Assembly: GCA_944320815.1 (NCBI GenBank)
Contig: CALUIZ010000007.1
Location: forward strand, 1 to 64,000
Origin: an uncultured Phocaeicola sp.
Lineage (GTDB): Bacteria; Bacteroidota; Bacteroidia; Bacteroidales; Bacteroidaceae
DNA: 64,000 nucleotides
Direction of reading: 5' to 3'
The first letter of the stretch is position 1. Every line of letters begins with the position of its first letter. Under the pieces are notes generated by a model. That model was not told the origin of the DNA. It saw nothing but the letters and a program-made list of their open reading frames with translations, and did not search any database. Both the position numbers and the translations under genes were made by a program. This document shows, one piece after another, positions 1 through 7,384 of the stretch.

Positions 1-1
1 C

Positions 2-50
2 CTCCGCCCTTTCCGCTACGCTCCAAGGACGGAGGAAGGCGGTGGCGGAG
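2..50. repeat. GC-rich inverted repeat at left edge
   Basis: CTCCGCC at 2-8 can pair with GGCGGAG at 44-50, and other GC-rich pairings are possible in between (for example AAGGCGG at 36-42). It may be the terminator of a gene to the left of the window, but no clear T-run follows. Confidence 0.3.
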
Positions 51-84
51 TTGCACTTCTAACTTGACGGTAGCAAACAGCTTC

Positions 85-173
85 AATAACCCTTGTTTTT
101 GCCTGAGAATATCCGCGTGTTTGGTCGGCAATATCCGCATGTTCTGTCGGGAGGAAGCGGCTATTTCGGTGGG
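85..173. repeat. Array of ~22-base degenerate repeats (array A)
   Basis: Four consecutive units are visible: 85-107, 108-129, 130-151 and 152-173. The second and third match at about 18 of 22 positions, both beginning AATATCCGC, then TGTT, then GTCGG. The first begins AATAACCC and the fourth is more diverged. The array ends about 18 bases before the TACATTTG promoter box of the downstream methyltransferase gene. The same repeat type is found in five other intergenic regions of this window. Function is unknown; a protein-binding array is one possibility. Confidence 0.55.
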
Positions 174-191
174 CATAAGAAAGATTTTTTG

Positions 192-199
192 TACATTTG
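192..199 (+). promoter_or_regulatory. Bacteroidetes -7 box for rRNA methyltransferase gene
   Basis: TACATTTG fits the Bacteroidetes -7 consensus TAnnTTTG and lies 30 bases before the ATG at 229. No good TTTG -33 element is seen at the usual spacing; repeat array A occupies that position. Confidence 0.5.
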
Positions 200-228
200 T
201 CCCGACCAAATTGTGTAGAGGAGGAAAT

Positions 229-1641
229 ATGGACTTACCCATGGAGTTTATGACACGTACCCGACAGTTGTTGGGCGAGAATGAGTGGAACCTGTTTGCC
301 GGAGCTTTGCAGGAGGAACCGCCTGCAAGTGTGAGGATGAATCCCCGGAAGTGCGGCCTTTCCCCGGAAGGGGCATCTCCCGTTCCCTGGTGCAGGGACG
401 GGTTCTATCTGTCTGCGCGTCCGGCCTTCACTTTCGACCCCTTGTTCCATGCCGGATGTTATTATGTGCAGGAGGCTTCGTCGATGATTCTCGATCAGGT
501 GCTCAGGCAGTATGTCACGTCTCCGTCGATAATGCTCGACTTGTGTGCCGCGCCGGGAGGGAAATCCACATTGGCCCGTACGGCTCTTCCTGAAGGCAGT
601 CTGCTGGTCGCCAATGAAGTGATGCGCGGCCGTTCGCAGGTGTTGGCGGAGAATATGGTTAAATGGGGGCATCCCGACGTGCTGGTCACCCAGAATGATC
701 CGGCAGATTTTACGGAACTGGGGCCGCTGTTTGATGTGATTCTTGCTGATGTTCCCTGTTCGGGCGAAGGGATGTTCCGGAAAGATGAAACGGCGGTTTC
801 GGAATGGAGCACGGACAATGTACGCCTTTGCTGGCAGCGTCAGCGCAGCATCCTGAGCGCAATATGGCCTTGTCTGAAAACAGGAGGTATTCTGATTTAT
901 AGTACCTGTACCTATAACAGAGAGGAAAATGAGGACAATGTGGCTTGGATAGCCGAGGAACTGGGCGCGGAGGTGCTTCCCGTGGAGACGGATGACGGGT
1001 GGGGAATAACAGGCAATCTTGCCGGATACGATTTCCCGGTCTGTCGCTTTCTGCCTCACAGAACAGTAGGTGAGGGGTTGTTCATGGCCGTTCTGAGAAA
1101 GACATCGGACGACGGGGAGGCAGAGACCGGAGGAAGGAAGCGCAACAGACAGAATAAGGATAAGGGAAAGAAGGGAGGCCGGAATCCGCTGAAGACTTCA
1201 CGTGAGATGGAAAACTGGCTTCTCAATCCGGAACGGTATGCGCTGATGGTTGATGGAGAGGAGGCGGTGGCGTTTCCGGGCGCGTTTCTGGATTTGTATG
1301 AACTGTTCAAATCCCGTCTGAAGGTGCTTCATGCCGGAATCATCTTGGGCGAATGGAAAGGGAAGGACTGGCAGCCGGGACATTCGCTTGCCATGAATGT
1401 GGAATGTAATGGAACGGCTTTTCCTCAGGCGGAACTGACGTATGAGCAGGCCGTCGCCTATCTGCGCAAGGAGGCCGTCGCTTTGTTTCCGGATACTCCA
1501 CGTGGTTATGTGCTGGTCACTTATCATGGCCGGCCGCTCGGCTTTGTGAAGAACATAGGCAACCGGGCCAACAATCTGTATCCGCAGGAATGGCGCATCC
1601 GGAGCGGTTATCTTCCGGAAAGCGCGGTGTGGATTCTGTAG
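229..1641 (+). CDS. rsmF: RsmF/NOL1-type rRNA cytosine-C5 methyltransferase
   Basis: This is a SAM-dependent RNA m5C methyltransferase of the NOL1/NOP2/Sun family, 470 aa. Motif I (LDLCAAPGGKS) is near residue 102, the PCSGEGMF motif IV cysteine near 176, and the catalytic YSTCTYN cysteine near 226. A lysine/arginine-rich linker around residues 340-385 precedes a C-terminal RNA-binding region, as in RsmF/YebU enzymes that modify 16S rRNA. The frame stays open upstream to 64, but ATG 229 is preferred because GAGGAGG sits just before it, a promoter box lies at 192-199 and the family begins here. ATG 241 is an alternative. The exact rRNA target cannot be read from the sequence. Confidence 0.85.
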   Translation: MDLPMEFMTRTRQLLGENEWNLFAGALQEEPPASVRMNPRKCGLSPEGASPVPWCRDGFYLSARPAFTFDPLFHAGCYYVQEASSMILDQVLRQYVTSPSIMLDLCAAPGGKSTLARTALPEGSLLVANEVMRGRSQVLAENMVKWGHPDVLVTQNDPADFTELGPLFDVILADVPCSGEGMFRKDETAVSEWSTDNVRLCWQRQRSILSAIWPCLKTGGILIYSTCTYNREENEDNVAWIAEELGAEVLPVETDDGWGITGNLAGYDFPVCRFLPHRTVGEGLFMAVLRKTSDDGEAETGGRKRNRQNKDKGKKGGRNPLKTSREMENWLLNPERYALMVDGEEAVAFPGAFLDLYELFKSRLKVLHAGIILGEWKGKDWQPGHSLAMNVECNGTAFPQAELTYEQAVAYLRKEAVALFPDTPRGYVLVTYHGRPLGFVKNIGNRANNLYPQEWRIRSGYLPESAVWIL

Positions 1642-1664
1642 CTGTCGATAATTGTTTGATAACT

Positions 1665-1687
1665 GTTGCCCTTGTCTTCAGGGCAAC
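1665..1687. terminator. Hairpin between convergent genes
   Basis: GTTGCCCT (1665-1672) and AGGGCAAC (1680-1687) form an 8-bp stem with a 7-base loop. It overlaps the stop codon of the leftward GH67 gene. Only a short interrupted T-tract follows on the + strand, so it may be a weak terminator for the methyltransferase gene. Confidence 0.4.
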
Positions 1688-3690
1688 ATATCTTTTGTCG
1701 GTCTTTCATAATTGCTGATGGGAAGCTTCACTTTCATCAGGTCTTTGAGCTTATGCTCCGGTTTCCTGATGCCTTTGGGAAGTTTCATTTTTGAGAAAGT
1801 CTGGAAATAGAGCAGACAGGCATCTTTCCACCATACAGCATCATTCTTCTGGATGGACAGACGTTCCGCTATGCGGCTGAACCGTTCTTTGTCCACGTAT
1901 GGCTCCATGGCTTTCCACGTTTCCTGCATTTTTTCAGTTGTCAGTACCCCTTCTTCATATTTGTGGCAGAGTGCGTTCCAGAGTGTCTGTCCGTCTTTCA
2001 TCTTGAAGTGCCAGGGAAGATGGTGGAACCAGAGGAGGAACTCGTCGGGACAGGTATGTGGATTGTTGAACAGGCATGCCAGCGAGTCCGGATACTGTGC
2101 TGCGGCATTGCTTCCCGTTAGGCTGCGGTCGAAACCGATTCCGTTCTTTCCTGCCTGATGGTAGTAGGGTGGAAGCCAGTCGGGGCGTGCGCCTTTTATG
2201 TGGCACCAAGGCTCCGGTCCGTAGTGATGGTTCCAGGCGAAAATATGGTGCAGACCGAGAGGCATCATATAGTTTACGGCGGCCTCATGGCTTGCGAGCA
2301 TCATCTCCTTTACGGGGTTGACGAACCGTGGGTCGGAACAGAATGTCTGTGCCAGCCATTCTTCGGCAATCTGTTCCGATGTCAGTTCCGGATTCCATGC
2401 CAGTCGTCCGAATGCATACCAGTTGGCCTGGGCGAAATCATGCCCGCACCAGTTGGCTTCGTCACCGATGTTCGATACGCCGGCTATGGCGCGCAGTGAC
2501 TGATGAGAGACATCGCCGAAGAACTCTTTCCACATCGGGGCGAGAAAAACCAGATGGTTGGAATGTCCCAGATATTCCTGGGTAATCTGGAATTCGGCCA
2601 TCAGTTGCGAATGAGGCATGGCGGTGAACAGCGGACTGTAAGGCTCACGCGGCTGAAAGTCGATAGGGCCGTTCTTGACCTGTACGATGACATTGTCCAG
2701 AAATTCCCCGTCAAGCGGCTTGAATTCGTTGTATGCCTGTTTTGCCCGGTCACTGTCGGTGGGGCTGTAGACGAAGGCCCTCCACATCACGATGCCTCCA
2801 TGAGGTTTCAATGTGCGTGCCAGCATGTTGGCTCCTTCCGCATGGGTACGTCCGTAGTCGCACGGGCCCGGCTGTCCCTCCGAATTTGCCTTTACGAGGA
2901 ATCCGCCGAAATCGGGGATGAGGTTGTATATTTCGTCTGTTTTCTTTTCCCACCATTCTGTCACTTCCTTGTCCAATGGATCTGCTGTCAGCAGTTTGCC
3001 GAGTGCTTTCGGCGAAGCGAAATTGACGGAAAGATAGACTCTGATGCCGTAAGGACGGAACACGTCGGCCAATGCCTTCACTTTTGTCAGATTGTTGGAA
3101 GAAAGCGTTTCCGGAGAGGCGTTCACGTTGTTGAGCACCGTTCCGTTGATGCCGATTGATGCATTTGCCCTTGCATACGCTTCATAGCGTGGCGAGATGG
3201 TGTCCGGCAGCTTGTCCCATTCCCAGAGCGACTGTCCTGCGTATCCCCGTTCGACGGTTCCGTCCGGATTGTCCCAATGGTTGAGTGTGCGGATGTCGTA
3301 AGCCGGTTTCTCTCTGATGTCCAGGCGGGAAAGATCGGCTCCCGTAGCCTGGAGGCGGAGCAGGTGATATGCCGCATAGAGCAGTCCGGTTTCTCCTGCC
3401 GATTCCAGTCTGACACTATCCGTATCACCTTTGATGGTGTATCCTTCTCTTCCCAGTGCCTTGTGTTCCGTGTCATAATTCAGTTCCAGTACGACCGGTT
3501 TGCCCGACCATGTTCTTTTCAGTTCTTCCTTTGCTTTTTCTATGGGTGCAGACTGTTGTATTTTGCAGTTGATTGTAGCTTGCGCTGTAGAGTCCTGGCG
3601 GAGCCAGAGACGGCTTCCGTCTTCAGCGGACAGACTTTCACAAGCAAGTCCGCTGAACAGAAGTCCGATTGTCAATAGCTTGATTGTCAT
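1678..3690 (-). CDS. GH67 alpha-glucuronidase
   Basis: This enzyme removes (4-O-methyl)glucuronic acid from the non-reducing-end xylose of xylo-oligosaccharides. The protein has 670 aa with an N-terminal signal peptide (hydrophobic stretch about residues 3-17), so it is probably periplasmic. The GH67 fingerprint QVKNGPIDFQPREP is present, carrying one carboxylate of the active site. NSEGQPGP supplies the likely acid Glu, and AEFQITQEY holds the other catalytic Glu. Length fits bacterial GH67 enzymes. Its ATG overlaps the stop of the upstream GH43 gene by 4 bases (ATGA), so the two are probably translationally coupled. It is the last gene of the xylan operon. Confidence 0.92.
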   Translation of the reverse strand: MTIKLLTIGLLFSGLACESLSAEDGSRLWLRQDSTAQATINCKIQQSAPIEKAKEELKRTWSGKPVVLELNYDTEHKALGREGYTIKGDTDSVRLESAGETGLLYAAYHLLRLQATGADLSRLDIREKPAYDIRTLNHWDNPDGTVERGYAGQSLWEWDKLPDTISPRYEAYARANASIGINGTVLNNVNASPETLSSNNLTKVKALADVFRPYGIRVYLSVNFASPKALGKLLTADPLDKEVTEWWEKKTDEIYNLIPDFGGFLVKANSEGQPGPCDYGRTHAEGANMLARTLKPHGGIVMWRAFVYSPTDSDRAKQAYNEFKPLDGEFLDNVIVQVKNGPIDFQPREPYSPLFTAMPHSQLMAEFQITQEYLGHSNHLVFLAPMWKEFFGDVSHQSLRAIAGVSNIGDEANWCGHDFAQANWYAFGRLAWNPELTSEQIAEEWLAQTFCSDPRFVNPVKEMMLASHEAAVNYMMPLGLHHIFAWNHHYGPEPWCHIKGARPDWLPPYYHQAGKNGIGFDRSLTGSNAAAQYPDSLACLFNNPHTCPDEFLLWFHHLPWHFKMKDGQTLWNALCHKYEEGVLTTEKMQETWKAMEPYVDKERFSRIAERLSIQKNDAVWWKDACLLYFQTFSKMKLPKGIRKPEHKLKDLMKVKLPISNYERPTKDMLP

Positions 3691-4661
3691 TCGTCGGTTC
3701 CGTTTATTGTCGTTATTTTTCCATTCTCATCATATTGCAGTTCACATACCTTCAGACTGCGGAGCCAGGTCTTTCCGCCCGACGGTGCACTGTCGTGGTG
3801 GAACAGATACCATTTTCCTTTGTATTCAAGTATGCAGTGATGTGTTGTCCATCCTACCACCGGTGTGAGTATCACTCCCTGATAGACGAACGGACCGTAA
3901 GGATTGTCGCCTACAGCATAGCAGAGCAGATGGGTGTCGCCGGTGGAATAGGAAAAATAGTATTTCCCGTTGTACTTATGCATCCATGATGCCTCGAAGA
4001 AGCGGTGCGGGTCGTCTGCGGTCAACGGTTTTCCGTTTTCATCGACCACAACTACCGGATGAGGCTCTTCAGCAAATTGAAGCATGTCATCCGATATTCT
4101 TGCCACACGTGCCGGCAGGGCAGGTTCTCCGGAGGCGGGCAGCGACGGATTCTCCACCGCCTTATTGTCACGGTAGCGTTGAAGCTGGCCTCCCCAGATT
4201 CCGCCGAAATACATATAGTAGCTTCCGTTGTCGTCCCGGAAGACAGCGACATCAATGCTGTAGCTTCCTCTTATCGGGTCGGGCTGGGGGATGAACGGCC
4301 CTTCCGGTTTGTCGCTTACGGCTACTCCGATATGGAAGATGTCATTCTTGTCCTTCAGCGGGAAGTACATATAATATTTCCCGTCTTTTTCTGCCACGTC
4401 GCAGTCCCAGAGCTGGCGGCCTGCCCAAGGGATATCTTTTACGGACAGGACCATTCCATGGTCTTTGACTTCACCGTGCATGATATCTTCCGTGGAGAGC
4501 ACGTGATAGTCTTCCATGTTGAAATGATCTCCGTTGTCGTTCTCCGGCACACCACTTTCCCAGTCGTGGGAAGGATAGATGTACACTTTCCCGTTGAACA
4601 CGTGGGCGGAAGGGTCTGCCATGTAGTCGTCAGGCAGCAGGTATCTTTTTTCTGTTTTCAT
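3687..4661 (-). CDS. GH43 beta-xylosidase / alpha-L-arabinofuranosidase
   Basis: Five-bladed-propeller glycoside hydrolase of family 43, 324 aa. The inverting triad can be placed as Asp in YMADPSAHVF (about residue 16), Asp in YSIDVAVFRDD (about 137), and Glu in FFEASWMHKYNGK (about 225). There is no signal peptide (it starts MKTEKRYLLPDD), so it is probably cytoplasmic and trims xylo-oligosaccharides imported by the GPH symporter of the same operon. Beta-xylosidase is the most likely activity from context, but arabinofuranosidase cannot be excluded by motif reading. It lies 62 bases after the GH10 gene and overlaps GH67 by 4 bases. Confidence 0.88.
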   Translation of the reverse strand: MKTEKRYLLPDDYMADPSAHVFNGKVYIYPSHDWESGVPENDNGDHFNMEDYHVLSTEDIMHGEVKDHGMVLSVKDIPWAGRQLWDCDVAEKDGKYYMYFPLKDKNDIFHIGVAVSDKPEGPFIPQPDPIRGSYSIDVAVFRDDNGSYYMYFGGIWGGQLQRYRDNKAVENPSLPASGEPALPARVARISDDMLQFAEEPHPVVVVDENGKPLTADDPHRFFEASWMHKYNGKYYFSYSTGDTHLLCYAVGDNPYGPFVYQGVILTPVVGWTTHHCILEYKGKWYLFHHDSAPSGGKTWLRSLKVCELQYDENGKITTINGTDE

Positions 4662-4723
4662 GATATGAAAATTTAAATGATTGCTGTTAATTCGGGTATT
4701 AGAGACGAATCTCCTTCACTTCT

Positions 4724-5833
4724 TTATCTATTCTTTTCAATAATCTCCTTGACGAAAGGTTTCGGCTGATAGTTACGGTCGAAGAGGAGCGGATAGTCTG
4801 TCCGGCCTTTTACAGGGAAGTCATTTTTCCAGGAATTTTTGTCCGTAACACCCCATGCGGTGACACGGCTCACGATGTCGGCATGTTTTTCAAACAGACT
4901 GAAGAAACTTTTCATACGGCTATTCCATTCCCTCGACACATCTTCGGGCAGTCCGTCCGCATATGGATTGAGTGAATCCCTATATGCCACGTTGTCTGAG
5001 ATATTGGCACTTTGAGATGCTGTAGGAAGTGCGCTCATATCCCATTCAGTGACCATAACCTTTACCCCCTCGGCCGCAAAGGAGAGCATACTTGTCTCGA
5101 AGTCCTCAAGGTCAGGATAGTCCATTCCCATATGTCCCTGCATGCCTACGGCATCAATGCGAAGCTTTCTTTCTTTCAGTTCTTTGATAAGTCTGACCAC
5201 TCTTTCGCGCCTCCCTTTCACATTCATGCCATAGTCATTGTAATAGAGTTCGGCCTCAGGGTCCGCCTCATGTGCGTACTGGAATGCCAGAGGAATATAT
5301 TCCTCGCCCAGAATTTGATAAAACATGCTGTTGCGGTAGGAGCCGTCTTCCATGATGGCCTCATTCACCACGTCCCATCCTTTGATTTTACCCTTGTAGC
5401 GTCCCACGACTGTATGAATGTGGTCTTTCATCCGTTGTTTCAGCACTTCGGGCGATACGGTTTTTCCGTCTTTGTCGGTAAAGAACCATCCGGCACATTG
5501 GGAATGCCAGATGAGACAGTGTCCGATGATTGCCATATCATGCTTCTGTCCGAACTCCACGAATCTGTCCGCCTGCGTGAAATCATAACGGTCTTCTTCG
5601 GGATGGATGACTTCACACTTCATGCAGTTTTCCGCCACAACCGAATTGAAGTGCTGTGCGATGACGGCGGAGGCTTTCGGTTCATGTCCGGCAACCTGTG
5701 ATGTGTTGATGGCTACTCCCATAAGAAATTTGTCCTTTACGACATCTTTCAGTCCGGTCCGTTCTTCTCCTGTTGTACACTGGCAGAAAAGTGCAGCCAT
5801 TGCCAGAGAAAATAAAGTTCGTTTGATATTCAT
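4724..5833 (-). CDS. GH10 endo-1,4-beta-xylanase lipoprotein
   Basis: Endoxylanase that cleaves the xylan backbone, 369 aa. The N-terminus has a lipoprotein signal with lipobox-like LFCQC, so Cys about 19 is the likely lipidated residue and the enzyme is anchored in the outer or inner membrane. The catalytic domain follows directly: the acid/base Glu is in WDVVNEAI (about residue 158) and the nucleophile Glu in VMVTEWDMS (about 265). The length fits a single GH10 domain with no inserted carbohydrate-binding module. The first 152 bases overlap the 3' end of the upstream symporter reading frame, which is unusual (see findings). Confidence 0.93.
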   Translation of the reverse strand: MNIKRTLFSLAMAALFCQCTTGEERTGLKDVVKDKFLMGVAINTSQVAGHEPKASAVIAQHFNSVVAENCMKCEVIHPEEDRYDFTQADRFVEFGQKHDMAIIGHCLIWHSQCAGWFFTDKDGKTVSPEVLKQRMKDHIHTVVGRYKGKIKGWDVVNEAIMEDGSYRNSMFYQILGEEYIPLAFQYAHEADPEAELYYNDYGMNVKGRRERVVRLIKELKERKLRIDAVGMQGHMGMDYPDLEDFETSMLSFAAEGVKVMVTEWDMSALPTASQSANISDNVAYRDSLNPYADGLPEDVSREWNSRMKSFFSLFEKHADIVSRVTAWGVTDKNSWKNDFPVKGRTDYPLLFDRNYQPKPFVKEIIEKNR

Positions 5834-7346
5834 TTCTTTGCTTTTCCTTTAATGTTAATAATCGTTCCTGTTTCTGCGTTCTGCGTTCGGCCAGTTCTGC
5901 CTGCATCTTTTCGTTATATTGTTTGGAAATCGGATAGAAGAGCAGTGCGATGACCCCTACGAAGAAAGTGGCCGCCGGAATCAGACTGGATGAAAGCACA
6001 ATGCCTTCGATGGCCGTTTCGCTCTGTGCCAGTCCGCTTCCCGACACATATCCGAATCCGGAAAGCAGGAATCCCAGAATCGCGCCTCCCACTCCCAGTC
6101 CGGCCTTCAGTGCGAACACCACGCCGGAGAACACAAATCCCGTGGCGCGCCGGTAGTGGATGTACTCCGAATGGTCGGCCACATCGGCTATCATCGCCCA
6201 GAGCAGGGGAACGGTCGGAGCATATGCAAGGCTTTTCAATATGTTCAGGACGAATATCGTCCCGATGTCCTGTCTGCCGGGGAAGTAGAACATCGCCGTA
6301 AAGATAGCCGTTAAAGTGAGACAAACAATGAAAGTTCTCTTTTTTCCGTATTTGCCCGCAAGATAGTTGGCCAGCAGAATCACTCCGAGGAACTGGACCA
6401 GTGCGCCCACCATGTTGAACACACCGAACCCCACTTCGTATGCTTTGTCGGGAGACGAGACAATCAGTCCGAACGCGTTCAGAATGTGATAGCCGACGCT
6501 GCTGTTATCGGTGGAAGCGAGACCGATATTTTCAAGGAACACATAGAGCGAGTTGGCATCCACGTAGTTCTCGAAATAATAGTTCATCGCGCTTCCCCAC
6601 ATTGCCAGTGTGATGAAGACGAAGAGCGTCAGAACGAACATGGCACGCCAGGGTACGCTCGAAAGGATGTCCTTGATGTCTTGTTTTGTATTGTTCTGCT
6701 GTTTGGCGGGCGGTGTGATGCGTTCTTTTGTGGAGAAGAACACGAAGAGGAGAAACACGAATCCCACTGCGGCGAACAGGGAAATGGTGCACAGCCATCC
6801 GTGTCCCTTGTCGCCTCCATCGGCGAACTTGTTTACAAGGGGCAGTGTGAGACCTTGTACCATGAACTGTGCGATGGTGGAGAAGACGAAACGGATAGAC
6901 GTGATGCTGGTGCGTTCCTTGATGTCGGCCGACATGACACCTCCCAATGATGAGTAGGGAGTGTTGTTGAACGAATACATGGTCATCAGCAGTGTGTAGG
7001 AGATGGTCGCGTAAAGTGCTACCAGACCTTTGTCTTCAATGCCGGGGTTATAGAATGCCAGCACGTAGAACACCATGAAGGGGAGAGCTGTCCACAGTAC
7101 CCACGGACGGTATTTCCCCCATCGTGTCTTGGTGCGGTCGGACAGGATTCCCACAGTCGGGTCTACAAATGCATCGACAATACGGGCTATCAGCATGACC
7201 GTACCCGCTATCGCGCCTTCCAGACCGAATACGTCCGTATAGAACTTGGTCTGGTAAATCATCATCATCTGGAATACGAGATTGGCAGAACAGTCTCCCA
7301 GTGCGTATCCGACTTTTTCGGGAAGTGAAACTTTCTGGCTTTGCAT
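5682..7346 (-). CDS. GPH-family sugar:cation symporter (xyloside transporter)
   Basis: Inner-membrane transporter of the glycoside-pentoside-hexuronide:cation symporter family (MFS superfamily). The N-terminal signature around [17 protein letters not shown] and the [12 protein letters not shown] segment with nearby [14 protein letters not shown] are typical, and about 12 membrane helices are visible up to residue 470. Operon context makes xylo-oligosaccharides or aldouronic acids the likely cargo. The frame reads 554 aa because it runs about 51 codons into the GH10 gene in another frame; family members normally end near the [15 protein letters not shown] segment. The extra tail is not membrane-like and may result from a small indel or a sequencing error. 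Confidence 0.88.
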   Translation of the reverse strand: MQSQKVSLPEKVGYALGDCSANLVFQMMMIYQTKFYTDVFGLEGAIAGTVMLIARIVDAFVDPTVGILSDRTKTRWGKYRPWVLWTALPFMVFYVLAFYNPGIEDKGLVALYATISYTLLMTMYSFNNTPYSSLGGVMSADIKERTSITSIRFVFSTIAQFMVQGLTLPLVNKFADGGDKGHGWLCTISLFAAVGFVFLLFVFFSTKERITPPAKQQNNTKQDIKDILSSVPWRAMFVLTLFVFITLAMWGSAMNYYFENYVDANSLYVFLENIGLASTDNSSVGYHILNAFGLIVSSPDKAYEVGFGVFNMVGALVQFLGVILLANYLAGKYGKKRTFIVCLTLTAIFTAMFYFPGRQDIGTIFVLNILKSLAYAPTVPLLWAMIADVADHSEYIHYRRATGFVFSGVVFALKAGLGVGGAILGFLLSGFGYVSGSGLAQSETAIEGIVLSSSLIPAATFFVGVIALLFYPISKQYNEKMQAELAERRTQKQERLLTLKEKQRNEYQTNFIFSGNGCTFLPVYNRRRTDRTERCRKGQISYGSSHQHITGCRT

Positions 7347-7384
7347 ATCGTTTTGTTTTTCGTTTGTCGTTCTTTTTCATTTAT

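Noticed and set aside
64..228. N-terminal extension of the rRNA methyltransferase frame
   Set aside because: The extension covers repeat array A and the promoter box; the family begins at the ATG at 229.
235..1059. Long open frame on the minus strand opposite the rRNA methyltransferase gene
   Set aside because: It is antisense to a gene with clear motifs and shows no recognisable domain, so it is a shadow.
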